DNA of 23,631 nt from SSEF01 sp964398485 (GTDB lineage Bacteria > Patescibacteriota > Minisyncoccia > Moranbacterales > UBA1568). The translations under genes were made by a program, and so were the position numbers. The notes beneath the pieces are model-generated. The model searched no databases and had not been told where the DNA came from. It was given only the letters and a program-made list of their open reading frames with translations. The DNA lies in the NCBI GenBank assembly GCA_964398485.1, contig CAYNMD010000013.1:1-23631 (forward strand). The letters are read 5' to 3'. Positions within the stretch are counted from its first letter, which is position 1. Every line of letters starts with the position of its first letter. Below are positions 1 to 5,659 of the stretch, piece by piece.

Positions 1-62
1 ATTTCATCCAATTCCTTCTCAAACTCCTCTAATTAACCGTCATTATTTACCACAAAATCATC

Positions 63-533
63 TCATTCCTTTATATCTCTGATCTTCCTTTCCGTCTCAA
101 CTTGCACATCCTTCTCAAACTGTACCGTCGTTTTTGTAGCATCATCAATATTTTGCCTTCGCTTCGTAAGCCGATCATAACGTGTCTCACTACTCGCCTC
201 TACGTACACAAAGTAAAAATGCTCTTCACTTTCAAGATGAAGAATATCGGGGAGACGGCGTACGCCATCGACTACTACCAAATTTTCAGTCCCCCTGTTA
301 GCTTCAGCCATAATAACTTTGGAAAAAATATCTTCGCCAAATGCCTGCCGGAGATGAAGCGAGAGCTTGGCCATATGTTCCCGATCCTGAGGAAGGTGCA
401 TCCGATCCAGAATATCTCGAAGAGGCTGAGAAAAACGGAGTGAGAGCGCCTGATAACGCTCCGCCAAATACTTTCCGGCTGTGTCTTTACCCGAAGCTAT
501 CTCTCCCGCAATACCAATAATAATTTTTGCCAT
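63..533 (-). CDS. P-loop nucleotide (dNMP-like) kinase, C-terminus cut by in-frame stops
   Basis: The 156-residue product begins with a glycine-rich P-loop, GIAGEIASGKDT (residues 7-18), and carries an Arg-rich segment (VVVDGVRRLPDI) and a lid-like stretch (RYDRLTKRRQNIDD). This layout fits small nucleoside or deoxynucleoside monophosphate kinases of the dephospho-CoA/dNMP kinase group. It is the last gene of the thyA-folA operon, 15 bases after folA, so a role in dTMP phosphorylation is plausible but inferred. The reading frame stops at TGA (63-65). The same frame downstream still encodes DDFVVNNDG, a second stop (TAA, 33-35), then LEEFEKELDE. That matches the usual family ending (…DFxxNNDGSLEEL…), so the last helix has been lost through nonsense changes or sequence errors. 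The catalytic core is intact. Substrate is not certain. Confidence 0.75.
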   Translation of the reverse strand: MAKIIIGIAGEIASGKDTAGKYLAERYQALSLRFSQPLRDILDRMHLPQDREHMAKLSLHLRQAFGEDIFSKVIMAEANRGTENLVVVDGVRRLPDILHLESEEHFYFVYVEASSETRYDRLTKRRQNIDDATKTTVQFEKDVQVETERKIRDIKE

Positions 534-548
534 ATAGTTATTTTTCTT

Positions 549-1046
549 TTAGTTAGTCCCTCCTCTTTCCAGCACCAAAAACGAAAACTGATATTCACCA
601 TTATCACATTTCTCTTCATTCATCACTCGAGTAAAATCTGAGTAATCAGGAAAAAAGGTATCAGCCTCATGCTTCCCACTCACAAGAGTTAGATACAATC
701 GATCAATCATCGGTAAAAATTGACGATAAATACTCGCACCACCCATCACAAAAATCTCTTCTCGCTCATGTTCCCGAGCAACAGATAGCGCTTCATCAAG
801 CGAATGAACCACCAAACAGCCCGGGAGCGCCAATGTCTGATCGAGCGTTACTACAATGTTGGTTCGATTGGGAAGTGGCCGACCAATCGAATGGTACGTA
901 TTTTCTCCCATTATCACAGCATGACCAGTGGTGAGCTCTTTGAAGTGTTTGAGATCCTCAGGAATATGCCACAGAAGTCGATTATCCTTCCCGATAGCTC
1001 GGGTCTCATCGACAGCAACAATCATAGAGAGACGAGGTGAAGACAT
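549..1046 (-). CDS. folA: Dihydrofolate reductase
   Basis: At 165 residues this is normal length for a bacterial DHFR. It reduces dihydrofolate to tetrahydrofolate with NADPH in the cytoplasm. Visible signatures are the N-terminal strand and Met20-type loop (MIVAVDETRAIGKDNRLLW), the substrate-binding acidic residue in IPEDLKHFK (Asp31, matching E. coli Asp27), the NADPH-binding IMGENTYHSIGRPLPNRTN segment, and the MGGASIY motif. It lies 13 bases after thyA and 15 before the kinase gene, so the three are very probably co-transcribed. The pairing is functional: ThyA produces dihydrofolate and this enzyme regenerates it. The start used gives seven residues before the conserved strand; ATG at codon 8 is a possible alternative. 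Confidence 0.95.
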   Translation of the reverse strand: MSSPRLSMIVAVDETRAIGKDNRLLWHIPEDLKHFKELTTGHAVIMGENTYHSIGRPLPNRTNIVVTLDQTLALPGCLVVHSLDEALSVAREHEREEIFVMGGASIYRQFLPMIDRLYLTLVSGKHEADTFFPDYSDFTRVMNEEKCDNGEYQFSFLVLERGGTN

Positions 1047-1059
1047 GGTAGAGAGATAT

Positions 1060-1977
1060 TTAGACGGCTATAGGCGCTTTGATGGCTGGGTGTGGATCGT
1101 ATCCTTCGAGAGTAAAGTCATCAATCGTAAAGGCAAATAAATCCTTCACCTCAGGATTGAGACGGAGTATCGGAAGAGCTTTTGGTTCACGTGAGAGCTG
1201 CTCCTTCACCTGATCAAAGTGATTGCTGTAGAGATGAACATCTCCTCCAGTCCACACAAATTCACCCGGCATAAGACCAACAACCTGAGCAATCATCATG
1301 GTCAAAAGGGAATAAGAAGCAATATTAAAGGGAACACCGAGAAAGGTGTCACAACTCCTCTGGTAGAGCTGGCATGAAAGTTTCCCATTGGCCACATAGA
1401 ATTGAAAGAGGCAGTGACACGGGGGAAGTCCTGCTTTGGCCATCGCCTCAATATCAGCAGGATTCCAGGCAGAAACAATAAGGCGACGTGAGTTTGGATT
1501 CTTTTTGATCTGTTCTACCACATCACGAAGCTGATCTATTTCCTTTCCATCCGCCATTGGCCAGTGGCGCCATTGGTAGCCATACACCGGCCCAAGGTCA
1601 CCGTACTCTTCTGCAAAAGTATCATCATTCTTTATCCGCTCTACAAATTCTTTAATGCCCGTATTCCACTCATTCGATCCCGGAACTGGGACGTCCATCC
1701 CCTGACGTAACAGGTACGCCTTGTACGGCCACTCATCCCAGATATGAACATCCTTCCGAGCAAGTGTCTGAAGCTGTGTATCGCCAGCCACAAACCAGAG
1801 AAGTTCCTCAGCAATAAGTCTGAAGGGCACCTTTTTTGTAGTGAGCAAGGGAAATCCTTCGGCAAGATCAAAACGCATCTGATACCCAAACACACTTCGC
1901 GTCCCCACGCCAGTTCGGTCGCTCTTATCTGCCCCCGTCTCCATGATGTACCGTAAAAGATCCTGATATTGGCGCAT
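1060..1977 (-). CDS. thyA: Thymidylate synthase (folate-dependent, ThyA type)
   Basis: This enzyme methylates dUMP to dTMP using methylene-tetrahydrofolate. The product has 305 residues, longer than the 264 of E. coli, because it carries the extra segment between about residues 85 and 125 found in the long form known from Lactobacillus. The catalytic cysteine is Cys187 in LPPCHCLFQFYV. Other family marks are DRTGVGTRSVFG (phosphate-binding Arg21), YGYQWRHW, NSRRLIVSAWNP and the C-terminal PHPAIKAPIAV. It heads the thyA-folA-kinase operon, behind a good promoter (-35 TTGTGG, 17-base spacer, -10 TACAAT at 2001-2029). No Shine-Dalgarno site is seen in the roughly 16-base leader. Confidence 0.97.
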   Translation of the reverse strand: MRQYQDLLRYIMETGADKSDRTGVGTRSVFGYQMRFDLAEGFPLLTTKKVPFRLIAEELLWFVAGDTQLQTLARKDVHIWDEWPYKAYLLRQGMDVPVPGSNEWNTGIKEFVERIKNDDTFAEEYGDLGPVYGYQWRHWPMADGKEIDQLRDVVEQIKKNPNSRRLIVSAWNPADIEAMAKAGLPPCHCLFQFYVANGKLSCQLYQRSCDTFLGVPFNIASYSLLTMMIAQVVGLMPGEFVWTGGDVHLYSNHFDQVKEQLSREPKALPILRLNPEVKDLFAFTIDDFTLEGYDPHPAIKAPIAV

Positions 1978-2000
1978 AGTTTTTCGTTAACCAATAGCTA

Positions 2001-2029
2001 ATTGTACCGGAAAAAATACGCTCCCACAA
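2001..2029 (-). promoter_or_regulatory. Promoter of thyA operon
   Basis: Read on the minus strand, TTGTGG (2029-2024) is followed by a 17-base spacer and TACAAT (2006-2001) preceded by CCGG. It sits directly after the dcd terminator, and predicted initiation near 1994 leaves a leader of about 16 bases. Confidence 0.65.
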
Positions 2030-2035
2030 ACCACT

Positions 2036-2056
2036 AAAAACCTCCCTAACGGGAGG
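2036..2056 (-). terminator. Rho-independent terminator overlapping the dcd stop codon
   Basis: A perfect 6-bp stem, CCTCCC-GTTA-GGGAGG, is followed by TTTTTA on the minus strand. The dcd TAG stop lies inside the hairpin loop and stem. On the plus strand the same stem is followed by CTTTTTT, so it could work in both directions. Confidence 0.85.
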
Positions 2057-2648
2057 CTTTTTTCTTGGGGGCTGATTTGGTTGATACCACGAAGTTGAGG
2101 TGCATTTTGGAAGCGACTGGCTGACTATCACCCTTGTACTTGGAATTGAGACCCTTGGACCCATAAGGCCTTTCACAAGGACTGGAGAGGTATTCAAAAG
2201 CCATCTGACCAATTGGCATGCCGTAGTAGAGTTTGATCGGGATCTTACCAGCATTGTAGAGTTCGAGAGTCATTTTGAGCGAATTACCTGGATCGAGAAA
2301 ACCAGCAGTCGTATGAATAATAAGACCGAGGCGTCCCAGTGATGATTTCCCTTCCAGACGACCGACGAGTTTATCTGAAACCCCAGTCTCTTCAAGGAGT
2401 ACCCCCAAAGCAAATTCACCCGGGTGGAGAATAAACGGTTCATCTTTTTTGATCTCCACTTTCTTCATGAGATCAGTCGAAATATTTTTGGGATCAATAA
2501 CAAAGTTTTGATTGATATTGAACACTAGAAAAAACCGGTCAAGATGCACATCATACGAAGCCGGCTGTACACACTCTTCTCGATACGGCTTGATTACAAT
2601 TTCACCCGCTTTACGCTCTTTTTTGATATCACGATCAGAGAGAATCAT
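2046..2648 (-). CDS. dcd: dCTP deaminase, probably bifunctional dCTP deaminase/dUTPase
   Basis: The 200-residue protein has the trimeric dUTPase-like fold signatures: MILSDRDI start, HPGEFALG, GRLEGKSSLGRLGL (residues 97-109) and TLELYN with the catalytic Glu129. Deamination of dCTP gives dUTP, feeding thyA downstream. The segment after the serine/arginine motif reads HTTAGFLDPG. This resembles the bifunctional deaminase-dUTPases of Mycobacterium tuberculosis and Methanocaldococcus (TAGF/TAGW) rather than monofunctional E. coli Dcd (TAHRIDPG), suggesting direct dCTP to dUMP conversion. That would make sense because no separate dUTPase is seen here. The protein ends in a basic tail (KKKASR). 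The gene is separated from thyA by a terminator and new promoter. Confidence 0.93.
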   Translation of the reverse strand: MILSDRDIKKERKAGEIVIKPYREECVQPASYDVHLDRFFLVFNINQNFVIDPKNISTDLMKKVEIKKDEPFILHPGEFALGVLLEETGVSDKLVGRLEGKSSLGRLGLIIHTTAGFLDPGNSLKMTLELYNAGKIPIKLYYGMPIGQMAFEYLSSPCERPYGSKGLNSKYKGDSQPVASKMHLNFVVSTKSAPKKKASR

Positions 2649-2686
2649 AGACTATTCGTAAAAATCAATTAGAGAACACTAACCAT

Positions 2687-2854
2687 TCATCCGTGACGGA
2701 AGAATATGTATACTATGAACCAATAAAGCACTGGTAGAGACAATAAACAAGCAATGACTGTACTCCACTTTCGCTGAACTTCATTGGCGCCAGATCGATG
2801 ACCAAGCCAATAGACCACCACAACAACAAGCACGAATAACGAAAAAATACTCAT
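2687..2854 (-). CDS. Small two-helix membrane protein of unknown function
   Basis: I do not recognise this 55-residue protein. It has one hydrophobic helix at the N-terminus (FSLFVLVVVVVYWLG), a short polar loop with basic residues (HRSGANEVQRKW), and a second hydrophobic helix near the end (VIACLLSLPVLYWFIVYIFF). The frame is open back to 2938, but that would overlap the end of rplA and run through its terminator. ATG at 2854 lies downstream of that terminator and of a TATACT -10 box (2876-2881), so it is preferred. It ends in TGA, a rare stop in this window. It may be a real membrane peptide gene, but conservation was not testable here. Confidence 0.55.
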   Translation of the reverse strand: MSIFSLFVLVVVVVYWLGHRSGANEVQRKWSTVIACLLSLPVLYWFIVYIFFRHG

Positions 2855-2875
2855 AAGTAGATTCTCTTCACCAGC

Positions 2876-2881
2876 AGTATA
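2876..2881 (-). promoter_or_regulatory. Candidate -10 box for the 55-residue membrane gene
   Basis: TATACT preceded by CTG on the minus strand, just after the rplA terminator and 21 bases before the ATG at 2854. No convincing -35 box is visible. Confidence 0.4.
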
Positions 2882-2882
2882 C

Positions 2883-2908
2883 AGAAAAGCCCCACTTTTA
2901 GCGAGGCC
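2883..2908 (-). terminator. Terminator after rplA
   Basis: On the minus strand GCCTCGC-TAAAA-GTGGGGC forms a 7-bp stem with two G-U pairs and is followed by TTTTCT. It lies about 20 bases after the rplA stop and would close the secE-nusG-rplK-rplA unit. Confidence 0.7.
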
Positions 2909-2927
2909 TCTCAAAATACGAGCAAGA

Positions 2928-3617
2928 CTATTTCTCAATGGGGAGTCCTGGGCCCATGGTGGAGGTAAGAGTCAGGGAAGCAATAAATTTTCCCTTGATA
3001 CCCTCTGGCTTTCCTTTGATAACAGCATCGAGGAACGTAGTAATATTCTCTTCCAAAGCCTTAGCATCAAAAGAGAGTTTGCCTACTACCTGATGGAGGT
3101 TACCGGTATCATCATTCTTGTAGCTGGCCTTTTTCCCTTTCTGAAGCATTTCGACAGCTTCACCAATCTTCTGAGTCACAGTCTCGTTCTTTGGACTCGG
3201 CATCATTCCCTTGGGACCAAGGATTTTGGCTACCTGGGCCAGTTTGGGCATCATTTCTGGAGTAGCGAGAACAAGTTGGAAATCGGATCCAGCATTAATC
3301 TTGCCCGCTTTCATATCAGCAATGAGTTCCTCGCCACCGACATAAGCAGCACCAGCCTTCTTGGCTTCATCCTCTTTGGTCGAAGTGACTACCGCCACCT
3401 TCTGAGTACGGCCAGTACCATGTGGGAGCACTACCGTCCCACGAACATTCTCTTCAGACTTCTTGGTATTGATACCAAGGTGAGCATGCACCTCAACTGA
3501 CTCATCAAATTTTGCAGTCTTATTGGCCTGGAGAAAAGCTACTGCTTCGGCAATAGAATACACTTTGTCTGCTTCCACTTTCTCTACAGCGCTCTGATAC
3601 TTCTTCCCGTTTTTCAT
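2928..3617 (-). CDS. rplA: Large subunit ribosomal protein L1 (uL1)
   Basis: The 229-residue product is full length for bacterial L1. It forms the mobile L1 stalk on 23S rRNA near the E site and in many bacteria also represses its own operon. Recognisable segments are YSIAEAVAFLQ near the N-terminus, FDESVEVHAHLGINTKKSEENVRG, the central LGPKGMMPSPKNETVT signature (about residues 133-148), and the C-terminal TSTMGPGLPIE. It follows rplK by 54 bases, and the conserved order secE-nusG-rplK-rplA supports the call. rplJ and rplL do not follow; instead there is a terminator. Confidence 0.97.
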   Translation of the reverse strand: MKNGKKYQSAVEKVEADKVYSIAEAVAFLQANKTAKFDESVEVHAHLGINTKKSEENVRGTVVLPHGTGRTQKVAVVTSTKEDEAKKAGAAYVGGEELIADMKAGKINAGSDFQLVLATPEMMPKLAQVAKILGPKGMMPSPKNETVTQKIGEAVEMLQKGKKASYKNDDTGNLHQVVGKLSFDAKALEENITTFLDAVIKGKPEGIKGKFIASLTLTSTMGPGLPIEK

Positions 3618-3671
3618 ACGTGTTTCGTGGTAGTAACGCTCTTATACAGCTCCCACAAATTTAAGAATAAA

Positions 3672-4097
3672 TTACCCTTCTACCTTGATCCCCATCGAAC
3701 GAGCGGTCCCCTTGATGATATTCATCGCTGCTTCTACATCATTCGCATTGAGGTCAGGGAGTTTCTTTTCAGCAATTTCACGAACCTGAGCCTCGGTCAC
3801 CTTTCCCACCTTATCCTTGAGAGGGTTCGCTGCAGCCTTCTCAATACCAGCAGCCTTCTTGAGGAGAGCTGGAGCCGGAGGAGTCTTCATAATGAAGGTA
3901 AAGCTCCGATCTTCGTAAATAGTGATCTCGACAGGAATTATGTCACCCATCATTGGCCTGGTGGCCTCATTGTATTTAGTGCAAAAATCCTGGATGTTGA
4001 GCCCGTGTGGTCCAAGAGCGGTACCTACTGGAGGAGCTGGAGTAGCTTTCCCAGCTGGAATTTGGAGTTTTACTACTGCTTTAATTGCCTTTGCCAT
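3672..4097 (-). CDS. rplK: Large subunit ribosomal protein L11 (uL11)
   Basis: The 141-residue protein is the expected length. The N-terminal domain has the proline-rich PAGKATPAPPVGTALGPHG hinge and the NIQDFCTKYNEAT segment; the C-terminal rRNA-binding domain ends with NIIKGTARSMGIKVEG. L11 binds the GTPase-associated centre of 23S rRNA and contacts elongation factors. The gene sits between nusG (72 bases upstream) and rplA (54 bases downstream). The spacer before it contains a hairpin (4129-4159) where an L1 operator would be expected. Only a weak AAGAAG sequence precedes the ATG. Confidence 0.97.
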   Translation of the reverse strand: MAKAIKAVVKLQIPAGKATPAPPVGTALGPHGLNIQDFCTKYNEATRPMMGDIIPVEITIYEDRSFTFIMKTPPAPALLKKAAGIEKAAANPLKDKVGKVTEAQVREIAEKKLPDLNANDVEAAMNIIKGTARSMGIKVEG

Positions 4098-4128
4098 AAA
4101 AATCTTCTTTAAAAATCATGTCGTGACT

Positions 4129-4159
4129 CTTGCCCACACCGAGAGAAGCGCTCGGCAAG
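4129..4159 (-). promoter_or_regulatory. Leader hairpin before rplK, candidate L1 autoregulatory site
   Basis: In the nusG-rplK spacer the minus strand reads CTTG CCGAG, a 7-base loop CGCTTCT, CTCGG, then an asymmetric TGTGGG bulge and CAAG. L1 of other bacteria represses rplK-rplA by binding an asymmetric stem-loop just upstream of rplK. The position fits; the exact L1 consensus was not verified. Confidence 0.35.
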
Positions 4160-4169
4160 GACGGAGAAT

Positions 4170-4715
4170 CTATCCTTTCTTGATCTGAAGAAAGTCGAGC
4201 TCTACCGGGGTCTCACGACCAAAGATAGAGACCAAAACTTTCACCTTCCCCTTTTCATCATCTACTTCCTGAATCTTTCCTTCAAAGTTCTTGAATGGAC
4301 CATCCACCACCTGGACACTGTCACCCACTCGAACATCGATTTTGTATTTTGGTTCAGCAACACCCATACGCTTCTTGAGCATATCGATCTCAGCTGGATC
4401 AATCGGTGTAGGAGTTGTCCCCAGTCCGATAAAACCAGTTACGTTAGGCGTATTCCTGACGACATACCATGAAGCATCCGTCACAACCATATCAACCAGA
4501 ACATACCCAGGATAGATACGCTCTTCGATCACGACGCGCTTACCACCCTTGATCTTGATCTTCTTTTCCTTGGGAACGAGGACATCAAAAATGAGGTCCT
4601 GCATATCCATAGAATCAATACGCTGACGAAGGTTTCGAGCGACATTGTCCTCATAGCCAGAATAGGTATGGAGGACATACCAGGAGCGACCGTGATGTTG
4701 TGACTGCTTGGCCAT
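4170..4715 (-). CDS. nusG: Transcription termination/antitermination factor NusG
   Basis: The 181-residue protein has the NGN domain at the start (WYVLHTYSGYEDNVARNL), with the IYPGYVLVDMVV and WYVVRNTPNVTGFIG motifs, and a C-terminal KOW domain (from about residue 125) containing GDSVQVVDGPFKNFEG. NusG binds the RNA polymerase clamp to aid elongation and links it to Rho or the ribosome. The gene follows secE by 11 bases, the standard bacterial pairing. The conserved hydrophobic and aromatic residues of the NGN domain are present, with no insertion. Confidence 0.97.
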   Translation of the reverse strand: MAKQSQHHGRSWYVLHTYSGYEDNVARNLRQRIDSMDMQDLIFDVLVPKEKKIKIKGGKRVVIEERIYPGYVLVDMVVTDASWYVVRNTPNVTGFIGLGTTPTPIDPAEIDMLKKRMGVAEPKYKIDVRVGDSVQVVDGPFKNFEGKIQEVDDEKGKVKVLVSIFGRETPVELDFLQIKKG

Positions 4716-4728
4716 ATGCTTGTAGGAG

Positions 4729-4917
4729 TTAGGCTTTTATCAAAAAATTCTCAACGAGGTAACTAAAGAGCACATCGAGCAGCCCGAGGAATACCGCTAC
4801 CGCAAGACTGATCGCTACCACCAGTACGGTGTAACGAACGAGTTCCTGACGGTTCGGCCAGTTCACCTTGGTGAGTTCTCCTTTAGCTTCGAGAAAAAAC
4901 TGGGCAATCTTTTTCAT
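4729..4917 (-). CDS. secE: Preprotein translocase subunit SecE
   Basis: This 62-residue protein has the minimal single-helix form of SecE. A short amphipathic segment (FFLEAKGELTKVNWPNRQEL), with the conserved KVNWP motif that contacts SecY, precedes one transmembrane helix (about residues 29-52). SecE clamps the SecY channel in the plasma membrane. It is the first gene of secE-nusG-rplK-rplA. A weak AGGT lies upstream of the ATG, inside the right end of the nested palindrome at 4923-4959. Confidence 0.95.
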   Translation of the reverse strand: MKKIAQFFLEAKGELTKVNWPNRQELVRYTVLVVAISLAVAVFLGLLDVLFSYLVENFLIKA

Positions 4918-4922
4918 AATTT

Positions 4923-4959
4923 GACCTATTTATGGCTTATATAAGCCTTTTTATTGGTC
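4923..4959 (-). promoter_or_regulatory. Nested palindrome immediately upstream of secE
   Basis: A perfect 14-base palindrome, GGCTTATATAAGCC (4934-4947), is framed by outer arms GACC (4923-4926) and GGTC (4956-4959) at 7 and 8 bases. The TATATA core could be a -10 box with the T-run of the preceding hairpin as -35 (TTTTTT, 17-base spacer). It may be a repressor site or simply an RNA hairpin in the leader. Confidence 0.5.
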
Positions 4960-4960
4960 T

Positions 4961-4984
4961 AAAAAACAGCCCCCACGGGCAGTT
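4961..4984 (-). terminator. Terminator-like hairpin between the HEPN-like gene and secE
   Basis: Minus strand AACTGCCC-GTGG-GGGCTGTT makes an 8-bp stem with one T-T mismatch, followed by TTTTAG. It can end read-through from the gene at 5077-5610. It also lies within the first about 25 bases of any transcript begun at the promoter at 4993-5021. Confidence 0.6.
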
Positions 4985-4992
4985 CTGCATCT

Positions 4993-5021
4993 ACTATAGG
5001 ACATTCCCCTCTGAGTGTCAA
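4993..5021 (-). promoter_or_regulatory. Near-consensus sigma-70-type promoter upstream of secE
   Basis: On the minus strand TTGACA (5021-5016) is followed by exactly 17 bases and TATAGT (4998-4993). This is the best -35/-10 match in the window. The predicted start near 4986 is directly in front of the hairpin at 4961-4984. Confidence 0.7.
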
Positions 5022-5076
5022 TGCAGCATATTCTGGTCTTGTATCAACTGAATCAACTATTATTTTTGTAACAAAT

Positions 5077-5610
5077 TTAAAGGAGCTCCAATTCCACAAA
5101 AAGTTTTTTGTATTTTTCCAAAAGAGCTTGGGCTTCATCATGTGTCACCACAAAATTGGGCTCATTGACAATCCGATTTCTGACTTCATGAGCGCTTTTG
5201 AGATCCTCATACGATACCAATTGGCCTGACTTAATCCCCGAGAGTCGCTCGCCCATATTGGTTCCATCATAGCCACTTTCCTTGAGAACGCTATCGGCAA
5301 ACTGATCAGCTTCGAGTACGGCTACTTTGTATTGCGAAGGATTATCACTCCGGAGTCGATCAACGATTCCCTGCCAGCGCTCAGTCGCTTTGTTCTTGGA
5401 GAGAATGGGGCGGGTAGTACCATACAGCTGAACCTTGAGATTCTCGGTCACCCCGCGCATGAGCAGCAAAATCACTACATCCACCAAGAGAACCACCGTG
5501 TAGATAATGAGAAACCATTTGACCACAGCAAAAATCCAGGACTCCTGGATTACTTCCCACACTACCGGCAAAAATCCGAGTAGATTCAAAACATCGAAGT
5601 CAGTCGACAT
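5077..5610 (-). CDS. Membrane-anchored protein with a HEPN-like C-terminal region
   Basis: The 177-residue product has one clear hydrophobic helix at about residues 26-51 and a soluble, helical C-terminal region. The stretch from about 97 to 172 (EADQFADSVLKESGYDG, then GERLSGI, AHEVRNRIVNEPNF and a final amphipathic helix) resembles HEPN-type four-helix proteins, where R-N-x-x-x-H is the usual RNase motif. Here the His position is Asn149 (R144-N145-R146-I147-V148-N149), so nuclease activity is doubtful. I infer this relationship from motif shape only; no function is assigned. It follows gatA by 49 bases with its own extended -10 box only 8 bases from the ATG, so the mRNA may be leaderless. 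Confidence 0.75.
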   Translation of the reverse strand: MSTDFDVLNLLGFLPVVWEVIQESWIFAVVKWFLIIYTVVLLVDVVILLLMRGVTENLKVQLYGTTRPILSKNKATERWQGIVDRLRSDNPSQYKVAVLEADQFADSVLKESGYDGTNMGERLSGIKSGQLVSYEDLKSAHEVRNRIVNEPNFVVTHDEAQALLEKYKKLFVELELL

Positions 5611-5618
5611 ATATTCCT

Positions 5619-5627
5619 ATTGTACCA
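5619..5627 (-). promoter_or_regulatory. Extended -10 box for the HEPN-like membrane gene
   Basis: TGGTACAAT on the minus strand is a good extended -10 element. The TACAAT hexamer ends 8 bases before the ATG at 5610, so initiation would fall at or next to the start codon. A clear -35 box is not seen. Confidence 0.45.
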
Positions 5628-5659
5628 GAATGAGAAGAAGCAGCTACCCCGCCCAGGCG

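Noticed and set aside
33..65. In-frame TGA in the kinase as a sign of the UGA=Gly code (code 25) used by some CPR lineages
   Set aside because: A TAA stop occurs 10 codons later in the same frame. Long genes such as ligA, clpC and gatA are full length with no internal TGA, and the gene ending at 10122 terminates at TGA TGA. The standard code fits.
1641..1994. 117-codon ORF overlapping thyA
   Set aside because: Lies inside thyA in another frame and is rich in Arg, Trp and Cys, typical of out-of-frame translation. thyA is unmistakable.
4959..5141. 60-codon minus-strand ORF upstream of secE
   Set aside because: Its start overlaps the end of the HEPN-like gene in another frame, and it runs through the consensus promoter and the terminator hairpin. 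No protein signature.
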